A stretch of DNA of 64,000 bases from Monilinia fructicola (Eukaryota; Ascomycota; Leotiomycetes; Helotiales; Sclerotiniaceae). Positions within the stretch are counted from its first letter, which is position 1. Every line of letters begins with the position of its first letter. Positions 1 to 11,794 of the stretch are shown piece by piece. The position numbers and the translations under genes are program-made. A model generated the notes under the pieces. The model was not told the DNA's origin and did not search any database. It was given only the letters and a program-made list of their open reading frames with translations. The stretch spans positions 3,635,501 to 3,699,500 of the forward strand of contig VICG01000001.1 in NCBI GenBank assembly GCA_008692225.1. The letters are read 5' to 3'.

Positions 1-439
1 CTAGTGGCACACCTATCATGTATTCCATCAAAATCCAACCTTGGCCTTCCGCAGCACTTCCCCATCCATAGACGTCGGGGATGATCTTACGAGGTGCAAA
101 GATTTTGCGGGCGAGGGACATTGACGCAACCTCATTTTGCACTCGAATCCGATGGTTGTATCTCGAAGCAGTATTGCCGAGGCGCATGATTAGAGTGCGA
201 GTAGAATCGGGAATCGTAACGGTACCGGGCTGGGACGTTGGCATTCCAAGCGCTGGGCGGCAATCTAGCGAGGGATGTGCACGATAGAGTTCCACGACGT
301 ATATGAAGCTGTGAGAGAACATGCGGTCTTCAACCTTTTTGAGCCGTTTGATAGAAAAAACATTCAATTTATACTTCTCTCGAATGATTTTTAAGATAAA
401 GTCAAGATGTTGATTGTGTTTAATGATGGTTTGCTCCAT
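1..439 (-). CDS. APH-type phosphotransferase, N-terminal part
   Basis: An ATG on the complement at 437-439 opens a frame that has no stop up to the left edge of the window, giving the first 146 residues of a longer protein. The translation looks like the N-lobe of aminoglycoside/choline-kinase-type phosphotransferases. A segment around residues 98-115 (RYNHRIRVQNEVASM) resembles the strand and helix carrying the conserved Glu. It is followed by P.VYGWGS and then GWILMEYM, which matches the hinge between the two lobes of this fold. The catalytic loop and metal-binding Asp would lie outside the window, so activity cannot be judged. No intron is needed. Fungal members of this family are numerous and mostly of unknown substrate. 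The family call is from pattern recognition, not a search. Confidence 0.75.
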   Translation of the reverse strand, partial: MEQTIIKHNQHLDFILKIIREKYKLNVFSIKRLKKVEDRMFSHSFIYVVELYRAHPSLDCRPALGMPTSQPGTVTIPDSTRTLIMRLGNTASRYNHRIRVQNEVASMSLARKIFAPRKIIPDVYGWGSAAEGQGWILMEYMIGVPL

Positions 440-3400
440 TATCAAAAGCAAAGTAGATAACAGGATTTGGGTTGGAAAAGATGCTTGTCGTATGATACAA
501 TAACATCAACTTCCTCTTGAGTTCCTCTCACTTTGGTGCTTCAATTGAGGCTCTTTCCCTTCATCTCCAAAGCTTTCCTTCTTTATATATAAGAGCGATG
601 TTCCTTCCTTAGGAGCTTCTCTTACTTTCTAAGCATGAAATGGCAGTGTCATGGATCTCCCCGTCTTCGAAAATCACAGATACTCCAAGTAATTCTTTAT
701 TAAACCGGAAATATAAGTATTTTATCTAGAACCTTGGAACTCAATGTTCCATTGAGTGTTCAGGTTCAAGAAGAGCATTTCCAACATATAATTAGTAGTT
801 TTTGAAAGGCCTGATCGAATTTACCACATTTACTTATTCATGCCTGTCACACTGTTTCGCAGGAACATGTCATTTACCACTGTTGATGAGTTATTTTAAT
901 CCAAATGGCCTGAAACCTCAGTTGCTAATGTTAAGCTGCAATGTTAATTAAATGATTAGCAGTGGCTGGATAGACTGGTAGAACTTTTCCTAGCCTTTGG
1001 AAATCAAAACCAATCCGACCACATTCTTTAATCTGTATTGAATGGTTTTGTCAAGTGGTAAAAGTCTTTCGGAAATCTTTCAAGAACTTTTGATAGTAAT
1101 GCCTGGCTTCTTGGGGTCTCTTGCTGTGCATTGGAGAAATGGAAAATGGCGGGATCTCGAGGCCTTTCTTGCAGATTGCAAGCCACCATGGGTAAGGTTA
1201 TAGATAAACATATCGATTTTGGCGAAAGTCGTTCGTTTATTTCTTTGCTTCCATTCTTCCACTATTCCTCTTCTTGTTTCCATCGCTCCCTGCCTTTCCC
1301 CCCCAATCTCCCATTAACCTATTTCTTGTTCTATTTTCGATCCGACTGTCTCTATTTCCTACTTGATGATTTATTTCTCCTTGTTTCCTCTCCTTTACCT
1401 TAACCTCTTTTCATTCTCTCTTTTTGCTCCCTGCCTATCACCCCTCCTTGCTCATTTCTTTCCAGCCCGTCTCCCTCCTATTCAGCTGCCCCTCTCTCTT
1501 ACTCCCATCATTCTTTTCCTCATATTCCTCCTACCACTCTTTCAAGTATTCAATCCAAATAATTCCTCCAAATTTACCCACTAGAGGTTATGTACCATTC
1601 CATCTTATCTCATATCGCGTATCCATTCAAGAATAGGTGAGAGAGGTCAATTGGCTTCTAGAACCTGCTTTCATGTTCAAAATGAATTTTTCCCAACTAA
1701 TAAGTTCAATTCATCATCCATATCGTTGCAACTCTGCCCTGCTCTTCATCCCCAACACAGCCGTATGAATTATAAGTTGTATCCAGAGTATCTGCTCCAC
1801 TGCCTCGTCGATCCCGCTCCTGATATGTATGTGTCAAGTATATTGCAAATCAAGAAGGATTAAATTCTTACCTAAAACCCCGCACAATCACTTCCATCTA
1901 TCGATATCAGCCAAATAAGTATAGTCACGATGAAGCTAGAGCTTATCGAGTTGTCTCTTGGTTAAATATGACACTCTGATTCATCCCAGTCTATAGTTGC
2001 TCTCCGAACCTATTCTATCGTCTAATATGGTCTTCAAGGCGAAAACTGAGCGGCCAGCTCATGTTCTCCGACTGAATAATCTGCTGCCATAACCGTATAC
2101 ACGGATAACTATCACCTTGCCCATTAATACTGTTCGACAGCGCCCGTGCCATTTATTCTTTAACCTTATATCTGCCCTTGAAGTGTGAGTCATTATTCGT
2201 AAAGCTACTGCAGGTGAGAATTTGTCAACATTCATCCGCAATATCTTCGGATCCATCAGTTTCAATTCAGCCACCCAAGCGTGTTCTGATCTACCTCTCC
2301 CAGATCTTTTTCTATAATTTACATTCCAGTGAAGGTTTGTTGCAACTTGTCAAAATATAAAATGATCTTCCAACTTGCCAGTTTTCTCGATTTGAACTTG
2401 GAAAGAATCGAAGCCAAGTTCCATCGTTATAAGGCGCGCCGAGACAACATCATGGTATTTCAAATGTATATCTTCCTAGTGACTATCAGCAGTAAAGCAC
2501 CTATGATATCCATGCCATGCCATACCTACATGTTCGATTGAGAGATATTGTTAGGCCGACCCCCTCGCGGATTTATTTTACCTCAATTCTCGATGTAATT
2601 GCAAACAATATCCAATTTCCATCGCATCCCTACCATATCTCGCCAGGTCCCAGTACTCCTCGAATTCGCAATCCAGTAGTCATAGTGGTTATCGTCGTTA
2701 CTTTTCCTCAGTCAAAAAAAACGAAGCCAGGTACAATTCGACAGTGCCGAGCCCAAATTTTTACCAGACCCAAGTGCTTCGAAACGACTACAACCTCCAT
2801 TCCGAATTTCACACTCAAAAACGCCCCAATCCACCACAGCCGTACACCTTTCTATCCATTTCATCATAATCTCTATCGTGAGAGTCGTGCCCGAGTCCAT
2901 TAAAAGTCCTTTAGATCAACCCTCGACTTTCCAGCCTCAAGTGTCGCTTTCGAATCAATCCAAGTCGACCGATTACATCTCAGTCTCTATGACAATGGTC
3001 GTATTGAAATCCCCCAGTCAGTTCAGGCGTTCACCCATCCAACCTGTTCATTCCATCCAACTATCGGTAGTTGAATAGAAACCCATTCTCGTTCCTTATC
3101 GCCCAACTCGGCGTTCAGCGAAGTCATCGAGACCAAGCAATCAATCCGTCTATCCAAACTTTAACCATGTGTCCAACTCATCCAATTCCATCCATAATCC
3201 CCATTGTAGAATCTATTGTTGATCTCATGGCGAATATCACGGTCCATAGTATTGTTCATCTCGTCGTCCCATAGATCCAACTCGTCTCTTTCCCAGTTCA
3301 TCCATTCAGCCCCTAAATCTGTTAATCCTCCGCCAAACCTATACATCAACTTTGCCATCCATCTCATCTTCTAACTTGTTCAGCCCATTAAACTCATTTA

Positions 3401-4590
3401 ACGCGTTCAATTATCTGTCCATCTTTCCCGTTATCCAACTCAATCATTTATCGTGCCGCTCACATCATTCTCAGCTTGTTATTGTTTCGCTAAGCACCCC
3501 ATCTTTCATCGCGAAAATCGAATTCAAATCCATCAAACTTACCAACTTATTGATCGTGGAAGTCACACCATCGAGCCTTTTGAATTTGTCCCCTTTCTAT
3601 ATCTTGAGTCGCCTTGGGATCCATCTTATCATTTATATCGTAATTGTCGATTTTCCCCAATTTCGTCAGATACAGCTCTTGTCGCAAGACATTCCAATAC
3701 ACATCAGGCCCATTTCTCGGAGGTCGCTCGTAGTCGTGTCTTAAATCGACCTATCCAGGAACATCGTAATCCATTTAATCCATCCATTACTCCTTCCAGT
3801 GAGCCAAACACCATCAAGATTATCTCTCGTTGTAACAAAATTGATTCGAAATCCACCAAATCCATCTACTGATCGGTCTGAAAGTCGCATTATATTCCAT
3901 CGAGTCTAGCTCATCCTTTGTTGGGAAATTCGTCCATTTCCACCGTAAAAATATTGCGTAGCAGATAGATCGAGATAATTGTTGAGTTCGTAGGTTATTG
4001 ACGATCTTCTCGAAATTTGTTGATGAGTGCGAGAAACAGATTCAAAGGGATAGTTTTCTCCAAACTACCTGGTAGTTAAATACAGAGCTTGTAAGTGAAT
4101 TCAGAATCAAAAAGCCCTAATCACGTGCGTTAGTGAAAAATCCCTCTAACTTCCAATTTCCGACCAACAGAAGTCTATTTTTCAACACTTTTAAGTATTC
4201 AATGTCGGGTAAAAGCTGTGAAGATGCGCCTTTTTCCTCTGAATATTCTCCAGCACTCCATTTTTTGGTAAACCAAAAGTAGATAGCCATTCTCAGATAT
4301 GAATGTTTAACCTCGAAACGCGACCTTAACCTCCTTCAACTCTCTTACATGCGGAAGAATTGCTAATCGCATGTTTCTCAACTGTATAAAGTAGTATCGA
4401 TGAAGATGTATTGATATATTAGTTGTAGCCAAAGATGGGGCACGGATTGATTTCTGGATTTTGAAAAGTATCAAGTTTTAAGAGTGTCAATACTGTCTCA
4501 TATTGTTGAAGGTCTCATTGATGTGAAAATATCTGATTACAGTGATGGAGCTCAAATCCACAGTATTAACTTCAAATCTGATCATCCCTC
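440..4590. other. Gene-poor region with pyrimidine-skewed tracts
   Basis: No convincing gene. 1230-1560 is strongly T/C-rich on the plus strand. 2480-3900 is a long stretch built from degenerate ATCCA/CCATC-like words, again pyrimidine-rich on the plus strand. It holds several overlapping open frames in different phases, which is expected from low stop-codon content and not from coding. It may be a decayed repetitive gene or minisatellite. Confidence 0.5.
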
Positions 4591-4895
4591 TACGGATAGA
4601 AAAGAACCAATAACTTCTTGAGCGCAAAGCTTTGGTCTCTTTGCACTCGCTCAGTTATTGGTAATTTCTGTTATACACGGCTTTATACGACAGTCAATCT
4701 TTTAGATATGCAACCAAAAGATTCTCCCCCTTCTTATGCGGCATCTTAGTGGACAAAAAACGTGGAAAAGGCGGGGAATCAGCAGAGATTAGAGGCGAGA
4801 GTCACCCGCGGAGTGAATAAACGCCGTCCTCGTGCCATAATGAGGACAGGCCCACAAGATGAGCCAATCTCAGCCCTCCAAAATTTTCCAAAATT

Positions 4896-5045
4896 TCTTG
4901 TTGCATATCTCAAAAACTGATGAAACTGACCCTGGCTCAACCTGGAAATGGTTGGCTCTGGATGAGCGCAAACGTTGAAATCGCGAGCGCAAAGGGGCCT
5001 GAGCTTTGCGATCGAGAGGTTTATTGGGTGGTTGGGAGATCTGAT
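4896..5045 (+). repeat. Direct repeat copy A
   Basis: Begins TCTTGTTGCATATCTCAAAA and ends just before a GATCTGATATATCTC stretch. About 90 percent identical by eye to copy B at 5171-5325. Both contain two GAGCGCAAA words about 20 bp apart and the phrase AAATGGTTGGCTCTGGATGA. Confidence 0.85.
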
Positions 5046-5170
5046 ATATCTCAGGGGTAGAGGCTAAGTGCGGGTAGGGCTGAGTGCGGGTAGGTAGGGC
5101 TGCGGGTAGGGCTGCAGGAGTCGCGCCACCACCCTCAACCAATCTCAACCCCCCTAAACGTCTTCAACCC

Positions 5171-5325
5171 TCTTGTTGCATATCTCAAAAACGGATGAAA
5201 CTGACCCTGGTTCAACCTGGAAATGGTTGGCTCTGGATGAGCGCAAACGTTGAAATCCAAAGCGCAAAAGGGTCTGAGCTTTGCGATCGTAAGGTAATTG
5301 GGTAACTGAGATCCAGGGAGATCTT
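5171..5325 (+). repeat. Direct repeat copy B
   Basis: Second copy of the 4896-5045 element, same orientation, offset 275 bp. The differences are scattered substitutions plus a small indel after the second GCGCAAA word. Confidence 0.85.
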
Positions 5326-6085
5326 ATAACTTTGAGGGGAGAGGCGGTAGAATTTTGTGAGTTGTTAATGAAGGGACGAGCGCAAAGCTATGTCCAGCCT
5401 GCGCTTGCCCAGCAGCTGACCCATTCTGTATGTATTTCTATAACTTGAACAAGAGTTAGTTTGACAGACATGCAACCAAATTCTTTCAATACACCATCAG
5501 CCAATCAGCCTCAAAATTCTCCAGATTTCCTGCGGATAATCCTGCCAGTAATCTATGGCTTTCTGTCATCAATATATGCGCTAGCAAAGCCATTGGTCCT
5601 TTAAGAAAGATGACGTCAATTTAGATGTTTTTCAGACATGCAACAAACGAAGTTGGACATGATGGTATTCACCGTAGTTCCACATATATAAACTTCAGAC
5701 TATACCTATTGGTTTGCGCTCAACAGCCTATTGGCTCCCTAGCACTGCTTACTTCATCTTCAATGCTATTCAGATATGCAACAAAGTAGGTAAGTTGAGC
5801 TCACCCCACATTCACTCCAGCCCTATGTGGAAGGACTTGAGACCATAGTACGTTTGCGCTGGGAAGCCCATTGGCTCTTTCAATCAACATACTTTGCGCT
5901 CGTAAAATCATTGGTTCCTTGAGAAATATGACGTCAATTTCAATGTTTTTCCAGATATGCAACAATTGAAGTTGAGCGCGACGCAATTCACTCAAATTCC
6001 ACGTGGCTTTCGCACCAACTTTGGCCCGCAATTTCAATAGTTTATCTGCCATCTGGACTGTGAGTTCTCAGATATGGGTGCAACA

Positions 6086-7860
6086 CATTGTTGGCAAGTT
6101 TCACCACCTCATCTCTTCACTTGCACAGCACTTGAACTTCTCGCGACATTTCAGCAATAACGATTCTTATGTGCCTGTGCATTGATTACATCTTAACATC
6201 GACAATAAAAAAGTCCCTCGTCAAGCTTATGCATCATTGGAACAATAAACTCTCTATCCCCAATACAAATTCCATTCAACTCTCAAGAAACTTCTCATGG
6301 TTTTAGTTGTTTTGACGTTTCGACCTATGGTACCGGCAAAATAGTTGATTGAATCACAATATTATATGCACGCGAATAACGAACAAACAAAAAGACAGCA
6401 AAACAAGAGAATCATCAATCCAACTTCAGAGTCAATGTTATGGGTTGAAGGCATAAACAGAACGGGAAATAGCTCAAGATAAAAAGTATTTATGACATTG
6501 GTACTGCCCAGAATTTGTTTAAGGAAATCAATCGTAGTTATAATGATACGATAGGGTCTTACTAAGTCTCGAGTTTCTCCAAGTCCTTCCCACATCGCGG
6601 ACTTGTCCCTCAGCAAATCCCAACGTTAAGGTTGAGATTCACACCCATGCCCTCAAACTTATTAATACGATACCGATCTTGCGATGTCAGCTTTAGCGGC
6701 GTCATTTTCTTCACCCTGGGAAAGACGGGCAAGCTGTTGAGGGAAATTCAGAGTTCCAGATGGTAGACAAGAATAACAAAGACCAGAATCAGTCGCTTTG
6801 GCGTGAAGCGCGGATGGACAGACTTCGTCGGCAAGTAATGCTATATCTTCTCAACGTTTTTGAACAGCTCTGACAAAACAAAGGAACTTCTTTTCCAGAT
6901 ATCCCATGAGCATCCAGTTCTGATGCATAGTTTACTAGACCATTGAATGGCTTACATAAGGTCAGCGTATGGGTGTCGCGTGGCAGGCAAAGCACATTGC
7001 AGTCACCAAGACCAGTGCCATATACTCCCCCAATTTTACATACCTATATATTCCCGGAGGTTTACGCTGTCTACAAAATATTCCATGAAGACATCGTGTC
7101 ATTTCACCGTTCGAATCCAATACTAGGAAACCGTCTCGCACCTCTGCCTAATTTTTGGTCATGACACCCATCGGTTTCGATATTTCTTTCAAATATTTAG
7201 TATGTCTCATCATACCATGGCCTTTTATTATTGTTGGTTGGTTGTGGGACTTTCACTGGTGTTGAGGATATTTCCATACTTGGGATGTCGTCTAATGACG
7301 GTGCTTACTCAGCCTTGCCCTAAAGCTGGTCGTGCACGGACCGTAGTAAACATCGACCTCCAACGTTCATTGGAGATTTCGTTTTACCCTCAAAAGGTAA
7401 GTAATGACTTGCTAACTTGACAGCTACTAGGAAATATACTCCAGCTCGGAAGCTAATTCTCCCTCCATGATTCTTAAACTATCGGCATATGATCGTTTTT
7501 GTCGATTATGATCGAAGATGGTCCGCAGTTGTCTGAAAAAACTGCATAGTATGGTAGGGTTAAGTGGTTACGAGACGAGGAAATATCAGAATTAGACATA
7601 CCAGTACAGTGCCATACCCAACTGAGGAGCTTCCCAAGAATCTGAACGTGATGGAACAGGCTATGTAAGGATTTTAAATTCAACAAACATGGAAGCTGTG
7701 CAGGGTCTTCCATATCTGGGATTATTAGAAGACAAAATGCAATTGCAACCGCAAGTTTAGCTCGCTTTCAGAATATCAGTAGTTCAGGAGGCTGTGGTCG
7801 TCATTGTCATCACAAGGCTAAGGCAAATCGCTCAGAACCTCATCCTTTGGCGGAAATTAT
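6086..7860. other. Intergenic, no gene recognised
   Basis: Only short overlapping frames on both strands, without domain-like sequence, plausible start context or splice continuity. Nothing else stands out. Confidence 0.4.
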
Positions 7861-7894
7861 TTGTAAGAGCTGCATGAAAGTTTGAAATCCACTA

Positions 7895-8267
7895 ATGAGA
7901 TGTACTGAGCCCGTAGATAGTCATGAGTTTTCGCGTGGACGCCCTACATGCAGCACATCCGCACCCTACTGTCGATTTTGTCCGTTTCCTCTGAAGACGC
8001 ATGATTATCATTATTATTGCTTGAAAACACGCAACAACAAGTCAACTTTGGTACATTTACAGCATATCTACAGGATGCCTAATTTTGGGGAAAATTTCAA
8101 CCACTGTGAACCCTGGACACCCGCTTTTACAATTGTCATTGCTAAGAGCCCGGATTGACGGTTGCGTTGGATATGATTGCAACATTCGAGACCCAGCTTG
8201 GAATGACTTGGAAACTGTACTTTCGGATCTTTCCCAATACCAGGCTACATTACACCTAGAGCGATAA
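7895..8267 (+). pseudogene. Possible decayed coding fragment, copy 1
   Basis: Contains a frame with a Cys/His-rich stretch (CRFCPFPLKTHDYHYYC) followed by CEPWTPAF, six residues and SPD. After that point the similarity to the second fragment continues in a different frame (NIRDPAW). The same PWTPAF-x6-SPD arrangement occurs about 880 bp downstream at 8983-9210. This suggests two degenerate copies of one ancestral sequence. No function is recognised and neither copy has an intact gene structure. Confidence 0.3.
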
Positions 8268-8982
8268 CACCCCCAGAAGAGGGCCACATTCTCTAAGCCT
8301 TTATTTAACCACCCAAACTGATGCATTGGTCGAAGATTAGACAAAGTTCTATTCATCTTCAAACGATCTCCATCACTCAAGGATAATTATGGAAGACCTC
8401 CAATTCAGCCAAAATGCTGTGGTAATTATTTGACACCGCCATGTCCTCAGAGACGTGGCAGCTTAAGTAGGTACTTAAAATATTCCATAGCTATAAATGA
8501 TTACGGGAGACAACGAAGTGAACAACAAACCGCGCTAAATGGTCCAACAACAGTAGCCAACCCATGTCTTCGGCTAGAAACACGAAGGCAGAGACAATAT
8601 GGGCGACATGATGCTCCACCCCCTGCGCAAATTGATATGCAGCATCACGGCTGTCAAAGTACCTTCGGCTCAAAAACCAGGATCACGCAAGCTTGTTCAC
8701 GATAACTCAACATTCAGAGGTATTCCTCCCAGGAAATGCATGTGGAGGTTGTCGGGAGACAGTACATGATTTGGGAAAATGTGTGTGGTCAATTAACAAG
8801 GATTTCTCTATGGGTGTTCAAGATACAACACGGTTTCAGGCCCATACAAACTATTCCAAATTCCGACAATGAATACAGAAAATGACATACTTTACCGTGT
8901 AAAGATGCGTTTATAACAACCTTGGAAGCCCCCTCTTTGCACATTCATAGGATATTAGCGAGGTTTCAAAAATGTTTGGAAC

Positions 8983-9573
8983 ATGAGCTGTAGGCCTTGG
9001 ACTCCCGCGTTTTCAGTCGAATATAATGTAAGTCCTGATTTCGGGATAGCCTGGGATAACCTTCGCATTCGAGACCAAAGCCTGGGAGCACCCGGACGGT
9101 ATCAGGGTGGGAGCTTTCGTGAATCAATGTGTTTTGTTGAAGTCGCTCAACTACAGAAAACGTCTTATCCAGATTTGAAAGATCTATACCATCTGAGGAT
9201 CAGGCTTTGAGGGGGGAGTTGAACAAGATTAAGAGTTAGCTTGGGGAATTACACGTGAAAAAAGAATTGCAGGAGTTACGGGCCAGAGCGAGAGAGCTCT
9301 TTGTGAAAGCCAAGACCGGAAAAAATCATTGTGACAGAGATAAAGAAGGAATATGAACAGCCTGTATTTGGCGTTGAAAAGGGACAAATCTTCCCTTCTG
9401 TGTCCAGAAGATTCGATGACATAGGAGAAGGGGACTCTGTAATCGGCGCTGAGGAATGTTTTTTCTCTACTGGGGTACCTGACAGGTGGGTGATTGATCA
9501 AGATGTCCCTGAAAACGGTATTCCAACAAGTTTAAGAAGCTGGAAGATCAGATCAACTTGTAAAACACCGTGA
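8983..9573 (+). pseudogene. Possible decayed coding fragment, copy 2
   Basis: Starts with MSCRPWTPAF, six residues, SPD and then LRIRDQSLG, paralleling the fragment at 7895-8267. Downstream, another frame reads as a short charged heptad-like segment (KKELQELRARARELF) interrupted by a TAG. A further open stretch runs to 9573. The frame changes and stops are those of a broken gene, or of a gene containing the single-base frameshifts seen elsewhere in this window. The function is unknown. Confidence 0.3.
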
Positions 9574-9743
9574 TGATTATTTGATACCTTTCTCTCGTGA
9601 TATGTAGTTGTGAAGCTTAAGCCCATTTCTTAATCCTTGCCACGCCATATCCAATGATGACTAAGCGAATTCTCGAGCAAGCTCCACCAGCTCTTGTAAA
9701 TTTTGGTCCCCGCGCGTTCTACAAATATTCCCAAGGTCTCAAA

Positions 9744-10766
9744 ATGGGTTGGTTTTGGGGCAATTCAAATGATGGCGATAAAGATAAATCCCAAGATCCT
9801 CTAAAGGATCTTGATCCAAGTTTACGAGAGTTTCTCAAGAAGGAATCACCGGTCAAGTACGATTCTACAAACTCTACAGATACAACAGCCCCGTCGCAAA
9901 CAAAATCGACGGAGCCTAAGTCGACGAATGCGACTATTGAGGATCCCACAAAACCCAATGTTCCTTCTCAGAGTTTATACCAAGACGGTCGCTACGCACA
10001 TTTATGGAAAACATATCAGCCACAAGCAGAAGTTGAGCAAGCAGCTAAATCAGATGCCGAAAAGATTCAAGATGTCATTGAAGGATACAAATACAGAAAG
10101 GCAGAAATTGGGAGGGCAGCTTTAGAGAATTGTGCCTTGGAGCAATGGGATGTGAATGAATGTTTTCGTTCAGGGGGCTGGCAAGCTCGATTGACTATGT
10201 GTAGAGAGGAGAATAGGAAACTTGAGAGGTGTTATACAATGCAAGGTGTAAGTTCTTCAACTTCTTAAGGATAGTTCATTTGCTGACTGGTACAGAAATT
10301 TTTAAAAGCTTTAGGTTACTTATCAACATATGATCGTCCTGCGGAAGTTGATGAACAAATCCAAATGCACGCCGATACTTTATATCATCGAATGATCGAT
10401 CAAGAAAAGCAAATTGAAGAAGCCAAAGCAGAAGGACGGCCTGTGCCCATATTTCCTCCACTTATATCGAAACCAAAGGTTGAACAGTCAACAGAGGGAG
10501 GTTCCACGCAAGAAAGTAATAAGCTCAAAGCTTCTGATCTTTCACCGAAAGTGCAAGCTTCGTTCAAGAAACGACTTGAAGGTTTGAATGATGATGAACG
10601 TCAAATTGAGGAACGAGCAATCCAAGCTGAAATAGAAGCTGGAGAACAGGTTGCAGGCCAGTTAGGAAAGATTTATGAGAAACAGGATGAAGAGCGAAGG
10701 CAAAGAAAAGAACAGGGTAGAGAGACTATCAGTGACAAGTTTTTCTCGATATTCCGAGGACGTTGA
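9744..10766 (+). CDS. Twin CX9C (CHCH, DUF3128-type) protein, 2 exons
   Basis: Exons 9744-10247 and 10296-10766 with a 48-nt intron (GTAAGT donor, GCTGAC branch-like site, CAG acceptor) give 324 residues in frame. The conserved core has Cys at about 130, 140, 153 and 163, forming two CX9C motifs separated by 12 residues. That is the hallmark of CHCH proteins folded by disulfides in the mitochondrial intermembrane space or acting nearby. The pattern and the flanking ENCALEQ and KFLKALGYLS words match the fungal DUF3128/Emi1-like family. The C-terminal half is charged and helical with a Glu/Arg-rich coiled-coil-like stretch. An in-frame ATG at 9654 would add 30 residues, but the ATG at 9744 (context TCAAAATGGG) starts the family-like MGWFWG sequence and is preferred. 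The molecular role is unknown. Confidence 0.85.
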
Positions 10767-11794
10767 TGAGAGGTGGTATGTCTGCCAACTGCACGCGCTG
10801 GGTGCTTGGTCTTGGAAACATCTCGACTACGATATGGAGGAAACGGTGGACATCTTCCAAACATTCATGTTCCTTCCAAAGCTCACGAGCTAATTGTGTC
10901 AACGGCCCTGATATGCTTGAAAACAATCTTTTAGTCAATTGAGCAAAGGATGTTGTTAATGAAGATGCAGAAATGCCTGTGGAAATGTATTCTATATACA
11001 TCAAGGAACTGCAGAATACCCACTCCTTTTGAGAAAAAATGCTTATAAGTAGCTTTTATCAGTATAGCAGCTTTCATCAGAGTGATGAATTAATAGTGGT
11101 ATAAAAAGATACTACCGCTACTACCTACTCAGTAAAAGGATACAAGATGCATAATGATGCTGTCGCCGATGATCATTTCAGTAACAAAAAATGCAACGAT
11201 AGTTGATACATTCACACAGCTTAATTTCTTGCAAGGCTCTACATGCCCTAATACATGCCAGGCTGGGTGTCCTGCTCATGCCACCGAAGCATTAGTTTTA
11301 TTGCATTCCCTTCGCTGCGTATCATTCAAGATCTTCATGAAGTCTGTGACTTGGTAGTCTCGTGTTGTTAATTACACGCGGGGCGTTAGTTCTAACTTTG
11401 CTGGTTCCCGTGACTTCTGAGCATCTCTAAACGAATATTTCTACTCATGCCGCCAGAAAGTATTCGCATTAAGACGCTAAAATGAAGGGGGAAAAGCCAA
11501 TTGTATTACTCCTTTGTGAAAGTTCCACTTTTGGGAAATAGTTAGTTCTATTCCAATAGAAACCTTTCCAAAGTTTTCAGGGGCCTATTATACCAGGTCT
11601 TTCATCGTACTAGCGTACTGATTTGAATACATTCTATGCACGGCACGAGTTCTACACCTGAACAACAATAACAGCATCGATTTCAATCTCTTCTTGTGAA
11701 TTCTTTGGACGTCGATCTCTCTCCAGCTACGAATGTATATGAAGAAAATTGTGCTCAAATCTTTACAACCACTTGCCAAGATATCAAGATAACA
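10767..11794. other. Intergenic, nothing recognised
   Basis: One kilobase with only short overlapping frames on both strands. Probably the 3' region of the CX9C gene and the 5' region of the HET gene. Confidence 0.5.

Larger units (their letters stand above)
4621..6085. repeat. Cluster of related direct and inverted repeat units
   Basis: At least seven divergent units of roughly 85-160 bp share a word order: GCGC-containing word (TTTGCGCTC), then an ATTGG (inverted CCAAT) word, then CAGATATGCAACAA. Two units at 4896-5045 and 5171-5325 are nearly identical direct copies offset by 275 bp. They lie in the opposite orientation to the units near 5375-5480, 5575-5655, 5714-5800 and 5850-5990. Units at 5575 and 5850 also share a perfect TGACGTCA palindrome (5611-5618 and 5929-5936) 14 bp after ATTGG. 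No open frame spans the cluster. It is not a simple microsatellite, and I do not recognise it as a known transposon. Confidence 0.75.

Noticed and set aside
2517..3872. Several overlapping open frames of 120-140 codons
   Set aside because: They overlap in different phases on the same strand within pyrimidine-rich low-complexity DNA, as expected from few stop codons.
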